Below the pieces are notes generated by a model, which saw nothing but the letters and a program-made list of their open reading frames with translations, did not search any database and was not told where the DNA came from. Source: Mycobacterium tilburgii (GTDB taxonomy: Bacteria > Actinomycetota > Actinomycetes > Mycobacteriales > Mycobacteriaceae). From it: 64,000 nucleotides of DNA. A program made the translations under genes and the position numbers. Location: assembly GCF_902168065.1 (NCBI RefSeq), contig NZ_LR655690.1:124001-188000 (forward strand), written 5' to 3'. Within the stretch, counting starts at the first letter, position 1. Every line of letters begins with the position of its first letter. Shown piece after piece: positions 1 through 8,183 of the stretch.

Positions 1-364
1 CGGCCGGCAGACCCCCGTCGGCCAGCGACAGCTTGATCACCTCGTTAAGATCCTGGTTGCCTTCATTGTGAATTCGAGTGCCCATCGCGGCGTACAGCGG
101 TGCCAATACCGCCGAGCCGTGCGCCTGCTCGGCGGCGATCGCCACCCGCACCGGCCCCCAGGCACGCTTCATCATCTCCGGGTATTTCTCCGGCAGGTCT
201 TCCCGGTTCTCGTTGAGCACGGCGAGGCTCATCACGTGGAAGTTCACCTTGATGTCGCGGACCTTCTCGACCTCGAGGATCCAGCGCGAGGTGATCCAAC
301 ACCATGGGCACAGCGGATCGAACCAGAAATCAGCTTGGTCTTGCACAGGGGTCTTCTCGGACAT
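1..364 (-). CDS. Rv2466c-type mycothiol-dependent thioredoxin-fold oxidoreductase (partial)
   Basis: The N-terminal part of a DsbA-like thioredoxin-fold protein runs off the left edge of the window. Reading back from ATG 364-362, the translation gives a short leader, then a strand ending in FDPLCPWCW, which carries the CPWC redox motif, and then a helical region with KRAWGPVRVAIAAEQAHG. These features match M. tuberculosis Rv2466c, described as a mycothiol-dependent, oxidative-stress-induced reductase of the FrnE/DsbA type that activates some nitro prodrugs. No stop or frameshift is seen in the 121 codons present. A SigH-type promoter lies about 60 bp upstream, as expected for this gene. The missing C-terminal part cannot be judged, so whether the full gene is intact is unknown. 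Confidence 0.9.
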   Translation of the reverse strand, partial: MSEKTPVQDQADFWFDPLCPWCWITSRWILEVEKVRDIKVNFHVMSLAVLNENREDLPEKYPEMMKRAWGPVRVAIAAEQAHGSAVLAPLYAAMGTRIHNEGNQDLNEVIKLSLADGGLPA

Positions 365-421
365 GGCCAGTCCTCTCCGCGGAGTCGGGTATTCGGAAAC
401 GGTCACAACACCGTCCAGCAC

Positions 422-448
422 AACGGTAGTCGCCGCGCGAGCGTTCCC
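422..448 (-). promoter_or_regulatory. SigH-type promoter for the Rv2466c-like gene
   Basis: Read on the minus strand, GGAACG (plus positions 447-442) is followed after 16 bases by CGTT (425-422). This fits the mycobacterial SigH pattern GGAAY/CGTT with 16-18 base spacing. It sits about 60 bp upstream of the ATG at 364. Rv2466c is a known SigH regulon member in M. tuberculosis. The -35 element lies inside one arm of a perfect inverted repeat (443-471). Confidence 0.6.
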
Positions 449-471
449 GTTTCGCACCGCGAAACGGGAAC
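443..471. repeat. Perfect 13-bp inverted repeat with 3-base spacer
   Basis: GTTCCCGTTTCGC (443-455), spacer ACC, then GCGAAACGGGAAC (459-471). It lies in the divergent intergenic region between the Rv2466c-like gene and the dead pepN. Its left arm overlaps the SigH-type -35 box. It could be an operator or simply a hairpin-forming sequence. Confidence 0.8.
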
Positions 472-488
472 ACCACTAAGCTGGACGA

Positions 489-2451
489 GTAGCACTTCCT
501 AACCTGACTCGCGACCAAACGGTCGAGCGCGCCGCCCTTGTCACCGTCGACAGCTACTAGATCAACCTCGACCTGACCGACGGCTCCGGAGGGCCCGGCG
601 AAAGTACGTTTCGCTCCACCACCACCCTGGTGTTCGACGCGCTGGCCGGCGCCGACACGGTCATCGACTTGTCGCCGAGACCGTTCGCAGCGCGACCTCA
701 ACGGACGGGAGGTGGACGTCACCGGATACGACGAATCCACCGGCATTCCGTTGCGCGGTCTGGCCGACCGCAACGTCGTCGTCATCGACGCCGATTGCCG
801 CTACTCCAACACCGGCGAGGGCCTGCACCGCTTCGTCGACCTGGTGGACAACGAGACCTACCTGTACTCGCAGTTCGAAACCGCCGACGCCAAGCCAATG
901 TTCGCCTGCTTCGACCATCCCGACCTCAAAGCGACCTTCGACCTGCGGGTGACGACACCGGCGCACTGGAAGGTGATCTCGAACGATGCCCCGTGTCCGT
1001 CGAGGAATCGGGCGGCACCAGCGTACACCTTCGCGGTCACCCCGCGCATGGGCACTTACCTGGTCGCGTTGATCGCGGGTCCCTACGCCGAATGGAAAGA
1101 CTCCTACCGCGACGAGCACGGCGAGATTCCGCTCGGCATCTACTGCCGGACCTCGCCTGCCGAACACATGGACCCGGAGCAGTTGTTCACCGAGACGAAG
1201 CAAGGATTTGCCTTCTACCACAAGAACTTTGACTTTCCCTACGCGTTCGGCAAGTACGACCAGCTGTTCGTACCCGAATTCAACGCCGGCGCAATGGAAA
1301 ACGCCGGGGCGGCGCACCGAGACGGTGCTACACGAGATGGAGCACATGTGGTTCGGTGACCTGGTGGGATGACTTGTGGCTCAACGAATCCTTCGCCGCC
1401 TTCGCCTCGGTGCTCTACCAGTCCGAAGCCACCGAATGCACCTCGGCGTGGACGACGTTCGCGACCGTCGAAAATCGTGGGCTTACCGCCAGGACCAACT
1501 GCCGTCGATGCACCCGATCGCCGCCGACATCCCCGGCCTGCACGCGGTCGAGGTGAACTTTACGGCATCACCTACGCGAAGGGCGCGTCGGTACTCAAGC
1601 AGCTCGTCGCCTACGTCGGGCTGGAAAGGTTCTTGGCCGGCCTTGCGCGACTACTTCCGGGCGCACGCGATCGGCAATGCCACGTTCAGCGATCTGCTGA
1701 CCGCGCTGGAGCGGGCGTCGGGCCAAGATCTGTAGAATTGGGGTCAGCAGTGGCTGAAGACCACCGGGCTGAATACGTTGCACCCAGAATTTCGAGGTGG
1801 ACGCCCGAGCTGCGGGCCCGCGACTTTGTCGCATTGGTCTCGAAGGGCGTGCCGGCCGAGGCGGAAGTCGGCGTAGCTCAGCGGCTGCTGCAGGCCCAGA
1901 CGGCGCTGGGTTCCTACGCGGAGCCGGGCTGGGCGCATCGTCACCGCACTGGCCGCCGCCGGTGATGTCGACGCCGACGGGCTCGAGACACGGTTCATCG
2001 ATGCCGAGGTGCAGCGCGATCCGACGGCGACCGGCAAGCGCCACGGCGCCCAGGCTACCGCGGCTCGCCCACAACTCGCGGTCAAGGAGCAGACGTTCAC
2101 CACCGTGATCGAAGACGACACCCTGCCCAACGCGACTACCCGCTCCATCGTCGCCGGTTTCGGCGCGCCCGGTCAGTCGGAGTTGCTAAAACCGTTCACC
2201 GCCCTGTATTTCCAGGCGATTCCCGGCGTGTGGGCGCGGCGCTCCAGCGAGGTCGTGCAGACCGGTCGTGATCGGGATGTATCCGTCGTGGGACATCAGC
2301 GAGGAGGCGATCGCCGCCGACGACGAGTTCCTGGCCGCTCCGGAGTCGGAGGTGCCCCCGGCCCTACGCCGCCTTGTGCTGAAGGGCCAGGGCGGGGGTG
2401 AAGCGGGCGCTGCGGGCCCGCGCCTTCGACAGCGGTCCGGCCGGAGGTTAG
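489..2451 (+). pseudogene. pepN: pepN, membrane alanyl aminopeptidase (M1), heavily degraded
   Basis: Successive frames give the pieces of an M1 aminopeptidase (Rv2467-like, about 860 residues when whole). They include STGIPLRGLADRNVVVIDAD, YLYSQFETADAKPMFACFD, FVPEFNAGAMENAG (the GAMEN substrate motif) and WWDDLWLNESFA. The expected ATG before ALPNLTRD reads GTA. A TAG at about 555 replaces an early codon, and frameshifts occur near 685, 990 and 1310. About 70 bases are missing before the zinc site and several hundred bases near 1790 and 1930. The zinc motif reads HEMEH instead of HEMAH, and the bases after GDLV are deleted. The original stop survives at 2449-2451, overlapping the convergent gene's stop. 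The gene cannot encode an active enzyme. Confidence 0.95.
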
Positions 2452-2966
2452 GCCGGGGAGATTCCCGCGCTGAGCACGCGGATGGCGCTGATCAGGCCGT
2501 CGACCAGATTGCCCTGCTCGAACGCCGACGACGCGGCGGCAACACCGAGCGGGGCGGCCGACTCGGCGCCGCGTCCGCGGACATCCGCGCCGTACACGAC
2601 CTCGATGACGGATTGGTTGGGCGACACCGCCAACAACACCGCGTTGTTCGCCGTCGGCACCTTGGCCAGGATCTCGCGAGCCCGGGCCGCTGTGTCGCCG
2701 CCCAGGTCGCCCAGGTAGATGGCGAACCGGGTCCTCGACTGACGGGAGGCGTATTTCAGGGCGTCGTCGATCGCGACGAGATCCTTTATTGGGAACGGGT
2801 AGTGCGACGACAGCTCACCGGGCTCGGTGACGGCGGATACCCGCCCGCTGCTCGTAATCGCGAAACCCTTGGGCAGCCCGGCGGGCTTTCTGGTCGCTAC
2901 CTCACCATGTGCCACTGGCGCCACCTCCGACTGAGAACTCCGATGCGTGGTGTCCGTGTGACCCAC
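2448..2966 (-). CDS. DUF5130 family protein (Rv2468c-like)
   Basis: This intact 172-codon frame resembles Rv2468c (DUF5130). The body has [57 protein letters not shown] and a C-terminal segment ending [15 protein letters not shown]. The fold appears to be a soluble alpha/beta domain, and the function is unknown. The M. tuberculosis protein starts at the residue matching a GTG at 2915 (VAHGEV), which would leave a 14-base overlap with the upstream small gene, so 2915 is the likelier start. In M. smegmatis the two neighbouring genes at this locus are, from memory, linked to the respiratory supercomplex; that link is not proven here. The stop overlaps the pepN remnant's stop. Confidence 0.8.
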   Translation of the reverse strand: MGHTDTTHRSSQSEVAPVAHGEVATRKPAGLPKGFAITSSGRVSAVTEPGELSSHYPFPIKDLVAIDDALKYASRQSRTRFAIYLGDLGGDTAARAREILAKVPTANNAVLLAVSPNQSVIEVVYGADVRGRGAESAAPLGVAAASSAFEQGNLVDGLISAIRVLSAGISPA

Positions 2967-3135
2967 CGACGTCCTCGTCGGTGGCCGCCCACAGAATCGG
3001 CGGATGCGTCCACGGTTCGGACATCTTGTAGGTCGCGGGGTGCGGTCCCTTGTGCGACCAGATCAGCGCCGCCAGCACGATCACCAGCAATGCCGGGATT
3101 CCGACCACCAACCGGTGAATCTCCATAACGCTCAC
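2902..3135 (-). CDS. Small single-span membrane protein (CtaJ-like position)
   Basis: A 77-residue protein begins [20 protein letters not shown]. One hydrophobic segment lies at about residues 9-26, followed by a soluble tail with [20 protein letters not shown] and a His-rich end. It overlaps the DUF5130 gene downstream on the same strand, suggesting translational coupling. Size, topology and position match the mycobacterial gene proposed as CtaJ, an accessory subunit of cytochrome aa3 oxidase in the III2-IV2 supercomplex. That assignment rests on synteny and on my memory of the M. smegmatis structures. The frame is intact. Confidence 0.7.
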   Translation of the reverse strand: MSVMEIHRLVVGIPALLVIVLAALIWSHKGPHPATYKMSEPWTHPPILWAATDEDVGGSHGHHASEFSVGGGASGTW

Positions 3136-3192
3136 GACGCAAACCGTATCCCACGCGGTGCCGCCACGACGCGCGAGACACCCCTTTGATGG

Positions 3193-3864
3193 TCAGGCCG
3201 CGCCCTCGCCCAGATACCGGGCCCAGGCGGGGTCCACCTCCTTGACCGTCGACAGCAGTCGCCAGTGCTGCCCGGTCGGCGGCAGCGGGGCCCGCCGCAG
3301 TGCCCAGCCGAGCTCGGTCAACAGCTTGTCGCCCTTGCGATGGTTGCACGCCGAGCAGCAGGCGACGCAGTTCTCCCAGGAGTGCTCGCCGCCGCGGCTG
3401 CGGGGCACCACGTGGTCGACCGTGTCCGCCTTTGCGCCGCAGTAAGTGCAGCAGAAGCAGTCGCGGTGCATCGACGCGGCGTGGTTCATTGGCACCCGGG
3501 CCCGGTAGGGCACCCGGACGTAGGACCGCAACTGGATCACCGACGGCACGACGATCGATTGGGTCGCGGAGTGGATGACCGGTCCGCCGGGATCGTGGTG
3601 CACCACGTCGTCCTAGCCGCAGATCACCATCACTATGACCCGCCGCATCGGCAGCGCGGTCAGCGGCTCATACGTGGAATTCAGCAGCAACACCCGGCGA
3701 CGGCTCCAGATCGACGCGCTGTCGTGCCGGGTGGGTGGATGGGTGTCGGCGCCCCGGGTGGGGTGGTGGGAAAGACTATGCAACGACGATGCGGGCGTGG
3801 GTCCGGTCAGCCCTGCCGCGCCAGCCGAACTGCGGTGGCTGCGGCGCTTCTTGCCCTGCGCCAT
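3193..3864 (-). pseudogene. HNH endonuclease (Rv2469c-like), split by one in-frame stop
   Basis: From ATG 3864 the frame runs MAQGKKRRSHRSS through LLLNSTYEPLTALPMRRVIV to ICG, then meets TAG (3615-3613). It continues in the same frame as DDVVHHDPGGPVIHSAT to the natural TGA at 3195. The second half holds the nuclease: CTYCGAKADTVDHVVPRSRGG, then ENCVACCSACNHRKGDK, giving the HNH motif with CxxC pairs. The family member in M. tuberculosis is one protein of about 222 residues, and 223 sense codons plus one stop are found here. A single A-to-T change (AAG to TAG) would explain the lesion. Nothing else is damaged, so it is either a very recent pseudogene or a split gene whose nuclease half restarts near GTG 3606. 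Confidence 0.8.
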
Positions 3865-4009
3865 GAATCCTCCGCCGATAGTCCACCATGATTCGCCGCC
3901 AATCGCACGCCTAATTGCAGGTGCGCGGCCGGGTCGAACCAGTGAACAGCAGGAGTGCGTCGGGCCGATTTGACGTTGCCGACGTGCCAATGCGCCACAA
4001 TGGGAGGCG

Positions 4010-4405
4010 ATGGATCAGGTGCAACAGTCCTTTTACGACGCAGTCGGCGGTGCCGAAACCTTCAAAACGATCGTGGCGCGCTTCTACGCCCAGGTCCCCG
4101 AGGATGAGATCTTGCGGGAGGTGTATCCCCTCGACGACTTGGCGGGCGCCAAAGAGCGGCTGCGGATGTTCCTCGAGCAGTATTGGGGTGGCCCACGCAC
4201 CTACTCCGAGCAGCGCGGACATCCCCGGTTGCGGATGCGTCACGTGCCGTTCCGGATCACTCCCATCGAACGCGACGCATGGCTGCGCTGCATGCAGACC
4301 GCCGTCGCGTCCATCGACGCCCAGACGCTCGATGACGAACACCGTCGCGAACTGCTCGACTATTTGGAAATGGCCGCCCACTCACTCGTCAATTCATCGT
4401 TTTGA
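4010..4405 (+). CDS. glbO: Group II truncated haemoglobin O
   Basis: A 131-residue truncated haemoglobin. The ligand-pocket residues of trHbO are all present: Tyr26 (B10), Tyr39 (CD1), proximal His78 (F8, in MRHVPFR) and Trp91 (G8, in RDAWLRCM). The segment [20 protein letters not shown] is almost unchanged from M. tuberculosis GlbO. That protein binds oxygen, has peroxidase-like activity and associates with membranes. The start at 4010 adds three residues relative to M. tuberculosis. The gene is divergent from the HNH gene and lies 24 bp upstream of aglA, so the two may be cotranscribed. No lesion is seen. Confidence 0.95.
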   Translation: MDQVQQSFYDAVGGAETFKTIVARFYAQVPEDEILREVYPLDDLAGAKERLRMFLEQYWGGPRTYSEQRGHPRLRMRHVPFRITPIERDAWLRCMQTAVASIDAQTLDDEHRRELLDYLEMAAHSLVNSSF

Positions 4406-4429
4406 TGCCGGAGAACCGAACGGAGCAGC

Positions 4430-5992
4430 ATGGGCCCCACATGGTGGTCAAACGCGGTTTTTTACCAGGTCTATCCACGGTCGTTTGCCGACACGAACGG
4501 CGACGGCGTCGGTGATATCGACGGTGTGGTGGCCCACCTGGACCATCTCGAGCGGCTCGGGGTGGACGCCATCTGGCTCAACCCGGTCACCGTCTCGCCG
4601 ATGGCCGATCACGGCTACGACGTCGCCGATCCGCGCGCCATCGACCCGCTGTTCGGTGGGATGCCCGCGATCGAACAGCTGATCGCGGCGGCGCACGAGC
4701 GTGGCATCAAGATCACAATGGACGTGGTGCCCAACCACACCAGCTCGGCCCACCCGTGGTTTCAGGCGGCACTGGCCGCGGGGCCAGGCACCGACGCGCG
4801 GGATCGGTATTTCTTCCGCGACGGGAAGGGCGCCGACGGGGAGCTGCCGCCCAACAACTGGACCTCGGTGTTCGGCGGGTCGGCCTGGACGCGGGTGGTG
4901 GAACCGGACGGCAGCCCGGGCCAGTACTACCTGCATCTGTTCGACACCGAGCAGCCCGACCTGAACTGGGAGCATCCGGACGTCTTCGACGATTTCGAGA
5001 AGACGCTGCGGTTCTGGCTTGAGCGCGGTGTGGACGGCTTTCGCATCGATGTGGCCCACGGCATGGCCAAGCCGGCCGGCCTGCCCGACGCCAAGGGCGA
5101 CGTCAAGGTGTTGAGCCACAGCGACGACGACCCGCGGTTCAACAACCCGAACGTGCACGACATTCACCGCCGCATCCGCAAGGTCGTCGACGAGTATCCC
5201 GGCGCGATGACGATCGGCGAGGTGTGGGTGATGGACAACCTGCTGTGGGCCGAGTACCTGCGGCCCGACGAACTGCATCTGGGATTCAACTTCCGGCTGA
5301 CGAAGATCGAGTTCGACGCCGCCGAGATCCACGACGCGATCCGGAATTCGCTTGCGGCCACGGCGATCTACGAGTCCGAGCCGACGTGGACGCTGTCCAA
5401 TCACGACGTGGGCCGCGAGGTGACCCGCTACGGCAACGGCGAGGCCGGGCTGCGCCGCGCCCGGGCGATGGCGATGGTCATGCTCGCGCTGCCAGGCACG
5501 GTGTTCATCTACAACGGCGAGGAGCTGGGGCTGCCCGACATGCTGGACCTGCCCGAAGAGGTGCTGCAGGACCCGACGTGGGAACGTTCGGGCCACACTG
5601 AGCGGGGCCGCGACAAGTGCCGGGTTCCGCTGCCCTGGTCCGGTGCGGCACCCCCGTTTGGGTTCTCCAGCTCCCCCGACACCTGGTTGCCGATGCCCGC
5701 GAACTGGGCATCGCTGACGGTGGAGAAGCAGGAGGCCGACCCCGCTTCGACCTTGTCGTTTTTCCGCACGGCACTTGAATTGCGGAGAAAGCGAAGCGAA
5801 TTCGAGGGCGAGCTGGAGTGGCTGACCGCGTCGGCCGACGGACTGGTGTTCCGCCGCGCGGCCGGCGGGCTGATCTGCGCGCTGAACACGGGTGCGCGGC
5901 CCCTGCCGCTGCCGGCCGGCGAGGTCATTTTGGAGAGCGCGCCAGTGGTCGACGGTCAGTTGCCGGCCGACACGGCGGTCTGGCTGGTTTAG
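4430..5992 (+). CDS. aglA: Alpha-glucosidase / GH13 glycosyl hydrolase AglA
   Basis: A 520-residue GH13 enzyme. It opens with WWSNAVFYQVYPRSFADTNG. The catalytic triad is visible: nucleophile Asp207 in GFRIDVAHG, acid/base Glu264 in TIGEVWV, and the transition-state Asp326 in SNHDVGRE. The conserved region I motif DVVPNHTS is also present. It is close to Rv2471, an oligo-alpha-glucosidase expected to hydrolyse alpha-linked glucose oligomers or maltose-type substrates in the cytosol. A purine-rich GGAG lies just before ATG 4430. The M. tuberculosis protein is slightly longer (about 546 residues). The frame is intact. Confidence 0.92.
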   Translation: MGPTWWSNAVFYQVYPRSFADTNGDGVGDIDGVVAHLDHLERLGVDAIWLNPVTVSPMADHGYDVADPRAIDPLFGGMPAIEQLIAAAHERGIKITMDVVPNHTSSAHPWFQAALAAGPGTDARDRYFFRDGKGADGELPPNNWTSVFGGSAWTRVVEPDGSPGQYYLHLFDTEQPDLNWEHPDVFDDFEKTLRFWLERGVDGFRIDVAHGMAKPAGLPDAKGDVKVLSHSDDDPRFNNPNVHDIHRRIRKVVDEYPGAMTIGEVWVMDNLLWAEYLRPDELHLGFNFRLTKIEFDAAEIHDAIRNSLAATAIYESEPTWTLSNHDVGREVTRYGNGEAGLRRARAMAMVMLALPGTVFIYNGEELGLPDMLDLPEEVLQDPTWERSGHTERGRDKCRVPLPWSGAAPPFGFSSSPDTWLPMPANWASLTVEKQEADPASTLSFFRTALELRRKRSEFEGELEWLTASADGLVFRRAAGGLICALNTGARPLPLPAGEVILESAPVVDGQLPADTAVWLV

Positions 5993-6030
5993 AGCACGTC
6001 GCGGACGCAAGCGCCGAGACGCCCGTTCCT

Positions 6031-6070
6031 CTATATCTAGTACATGCCGACTATATCTAGTACATGCCGA
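6031..6070 (+). repeat. Exact 20-bp tandem duplication over the start of the FAD oxidoreductase
   Basis: CTATATCTAGTACATGCCGA occurs at 6031-6050 and again, head to tail, at 6051-6070. Each copy carries an AT-rich block followed by ATG. The second ATG (6064) opens the oxidoreductase frame and the first (6044) is out of frame. The duplication would double any -10-like element and start codon. Confidence 0.9.
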
Positions 6071-7101
6071 CGTACGCGTGGACAGTGATCGGAGCCGGGC
6101 CGGCGGGCATCGCCGCGGTCGGCAGGCTGCTCGATCACGGCGTCGCCGCCGAGAAGATCTCCTGGATCGATCCCGCCTTCGCCGCGGGAGACCTCGACCA
6201 GAAGTGGCGGCCGGTATCCAGCAACACCATCGCCTCAACGTTCCTCGACTTTCTGTGCGGCTCTGCGGCATTCCGGTCCTCGGATGCGCCACCCACCGCG
6301 TTGCACGAGGTCGATCCGCAGGAGACGTGTGCCCTGGCCCTGGTGGCAGACCGTTGGTGTGGGTCACACCGAACAGCTGCGGGATCAGGTGCGCGCCGTG
6401 CGGGCGACGGCGACGTCCCTGTCGCTGTGGCAGCGGCAGTGGCGCATCGAAACCTACGGCGAAGACATCACGTCGGCGAATGTCGTTCTCGACGTTGGCG
6501 CTGTGCCGAAAAGGCTGTCCTATCCCCACCTGAAAGAAATCCCCGTCGAGGTGGCGCTGGATCCGGAAAAGCTGGCGGCCGAACCTCTCGGGGGCGCCAC
6601 GGTCGCGGTGTCGGCTCGTCGTACTCGTCGATGATCGTTTTGCCACATCTGCTGGATCATCCCGTCGAAAAAGTGCTCAACTTCTACCGCAGCACACTCA
6701 AATACGCTGTGTACCTGAATGATTGGATTCTGTTCGACTACACCTGCCTCAAGGGCCGAGCGGCACAATGGGCCCGGGAGAACATCGGCGAATACCCGGA
6801 TCGGCTCGAAAGATATTGGGTGGACAGCCCGGAATTCCAGCAGCAGTTCGAAAGCTGCGATCGCGTGGTGTACACCGTCGGGTTCGAGCGCAGGAAATTA
6901 CCGGAGACCCAGCAGTGGGGTCCGCTGGAATACAACCAACAAAACGGAATCATCGAGCCCGGCCTATTCGGGCTGGGGATTGCGTTTCCGGAGTACGCGA
7001 AGGATCCCTACGGGTTCGGCCAGTACCGGGTGGGCCTGAAGAAGTTCATGGATTACCTGGACTCCTCCGTGCTGCCGCTGTGGCTGCGCTATGGGACCTG
7101 A
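6064..7101 (+). pseudogene. FAD-dependent oxidoreductase with mutually compensating indels
   Basis: The N-terminus has a Rossmann/FAD motif, WTVIGAGPAGIAAVGRL. The C-terminus (YSSMIVLPHLLDHPVEKVLN to LWLRYGT) is well formed. Both ends are in the same frame and the 345-codon frame has no stop. However, the middle (about 6345-6615) only makes protein sense in another frame, as TEQLRDQVRAVRA and WRIETYGEDITSANVVLDVG. One base is lost near 6350, two are gained near 6365 and one is lost near 6611, so the frame is restored. The product would carry about 90 scrambled residues between the FAD and NAD(P) regions. The family resembles FAD/NAD(P)-binding monooxygenases, and the substrate is unknown. It ends 10 bp from the convergent Rv2474c-like gene. 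Confidence 0.75.
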
Positions 7102-7110
7102 CGGCCGACC

Positions 7111-7782
7111 TCAGCGCAACACCACGGCGGCGTCCCCACACCGGCGGTACACGGTGCCGAATTTGGCGTCCAGACGCAACCAGGCCGGCATTATTCTCAC
7201 CCTGATAATTTCGTCGGCGCCGACGTCATTCGGTGACTGCGGCAGGAATCCCATTGCGGTCAGGGCGAACACACAGCGCATCGGCAGCCCCACGCTGGTG
7301 TCGGCCGCGCTGACCCGGATGACCTCCTGATCGAGCAGCGACACGGGCGGGCCGTGGGCGCTGCCGTGTTCCTTGGCCAGCTGCGCACCGCGCTGCGCCA
7401 GTTCCAGCATCACCTGGGCGGGGACGTCGTCGAGATGGGTGAAACCCGATTCCGGGGGTAGTGCACCGCGCCACGCCGAATCCATCGCGAAACCCGGCTC
7501 TACGTAGCCGGTTTCATCCATCGCGGCCAGGCCGCGGCCCAAATCCGCTGCGGCGACGGTCATGTCGTCCGGGCAAACCGTGCCCGACACGACCCGGCTG
7601 GCTAGCACGCCAAAACCCGTTGCCAGCCAAGCCTTGAGCAGCCCAGCATCCCGGGTGCGTAATCGAATCACCGCGGCTTCGTCGAGGCGCAGCGCATGAT
7701 CGACGAAGGCGGCCAGGTCGGCCCGCTGGGCGTGGGTCGACGCCGGGCCCAACCACAATCCGCGATCCGTCAGCGCAGCCAC
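7111..7782 (-). CDS. Conserved hypothetical protein (Rv2474c-like)
   Basis: An intact 223-residue frame similar in length and position to Rv2474c (217 residues). It is rich in Ala and Leu, with no signal peptide or membrane span. Segments such as AVIRLRTRDAGLLKAWLATG and GFTHLDDVPAQVMLELAQRG look like a soluble helical domain. No catalytic motif is recognised. It overlaps the upstream thioesterase gene by 13 bases and so belongs to the gdh-thioesterase-Rv2474c transcript. Function unknown. Confidence 0.8.
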   Translation of the reverse strand: MAALTDRGLWLGPASTHAQRADLAAFVDHALRLDEAAVIRLRTRDAGLLKAWLATGFGVLASRVVSGTVCPDDMTVAAADLGRGLAAMDETGYVEPGFAMDSAWRGALPPESGFTHLDDVPAQVMLELAQRGAQLAKEHGSAHGPPVSLLDQEVIRVSAADTSVGLPMRCVFALTAMGFLPQSPNDVGADEIIRVRIMPAWLRLDAKFGTVYRRCGDAAVVLR

Positions 7783-8183
7783 CGTTGCAGATACTCCCGA
7801 TGCTGTGGCGACAGCCGCACCAGCCGCTGCTCCTCGATGTGCACGGCGGCCAGCTGCGATTCCGCGATGACGGCGGGCTTAGAATCCGGCGCGGCCAGCA
7901 CCGAACGCACTTCGTAGCCCAGCGTGAAATCGACCGTGCGCAACCGTTTGGTCCACATGGTCACCTGCAACGGCGAGTCGGCCAGCCGCAGCTGGTCCTT
8001 GTACGTGACCCGCACGTCGGCGATCAGCAATCCGATCGTGGTGATGTCGGCGCCGAACGGTTCCTTCAGGAAAGGAACTCGCGCCTCTTCGAGAATGGTG
8101 ACCATGGTGGCGTGGTTGACGTGCTGGTACATGTCGATGTCCGACCACCGCACCGGCACCGGCGCCACGAACCCGACTGTCAT
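7770..8183 (-). CDS. Hotdog-fold acyl-CoA thioesterase (4HBT type)
   Basis: A 137-residue hotdog protein (Rv2475c-like). The start at ATG 8183 gives [20 protein letters not shown]. The following [15 protein letters not shown] holds the 4HBT active-site pattern (Asp, then the HVNNAxY-like helix). The mid-strand [20 protein letters not shown] is typical of the family. Such enzymes hydrolyse acyl-CoA thioesters, and the substrate is unknown here. The ATG overlaps the gdh stop (8180-8183), so translation is coupled to gdh. The frame is intact. Confidence 0.85.
   Translation of the reverse strand: MTVGFVAPVPVRWSDIDMYQHVNHATMVTILEEARVPFLKEPFGADITTIGLLIADVRVTYKDQLRLADSPLQVTMWTKRLRTVDFTLGYEVRSVLAAPDSKPAVIAESQLAAVHIEEQRLVRLSPQHREYLQRWLR

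Noticed and set aside
4448-6646. 732-codon minus-strand frame opposite aglA and the FAD oxidoreductase
   Set aside because: Arg/Gly/Val-rich shadow frame with no motif, while aglA has its whole catalytic triad on the plus strand.
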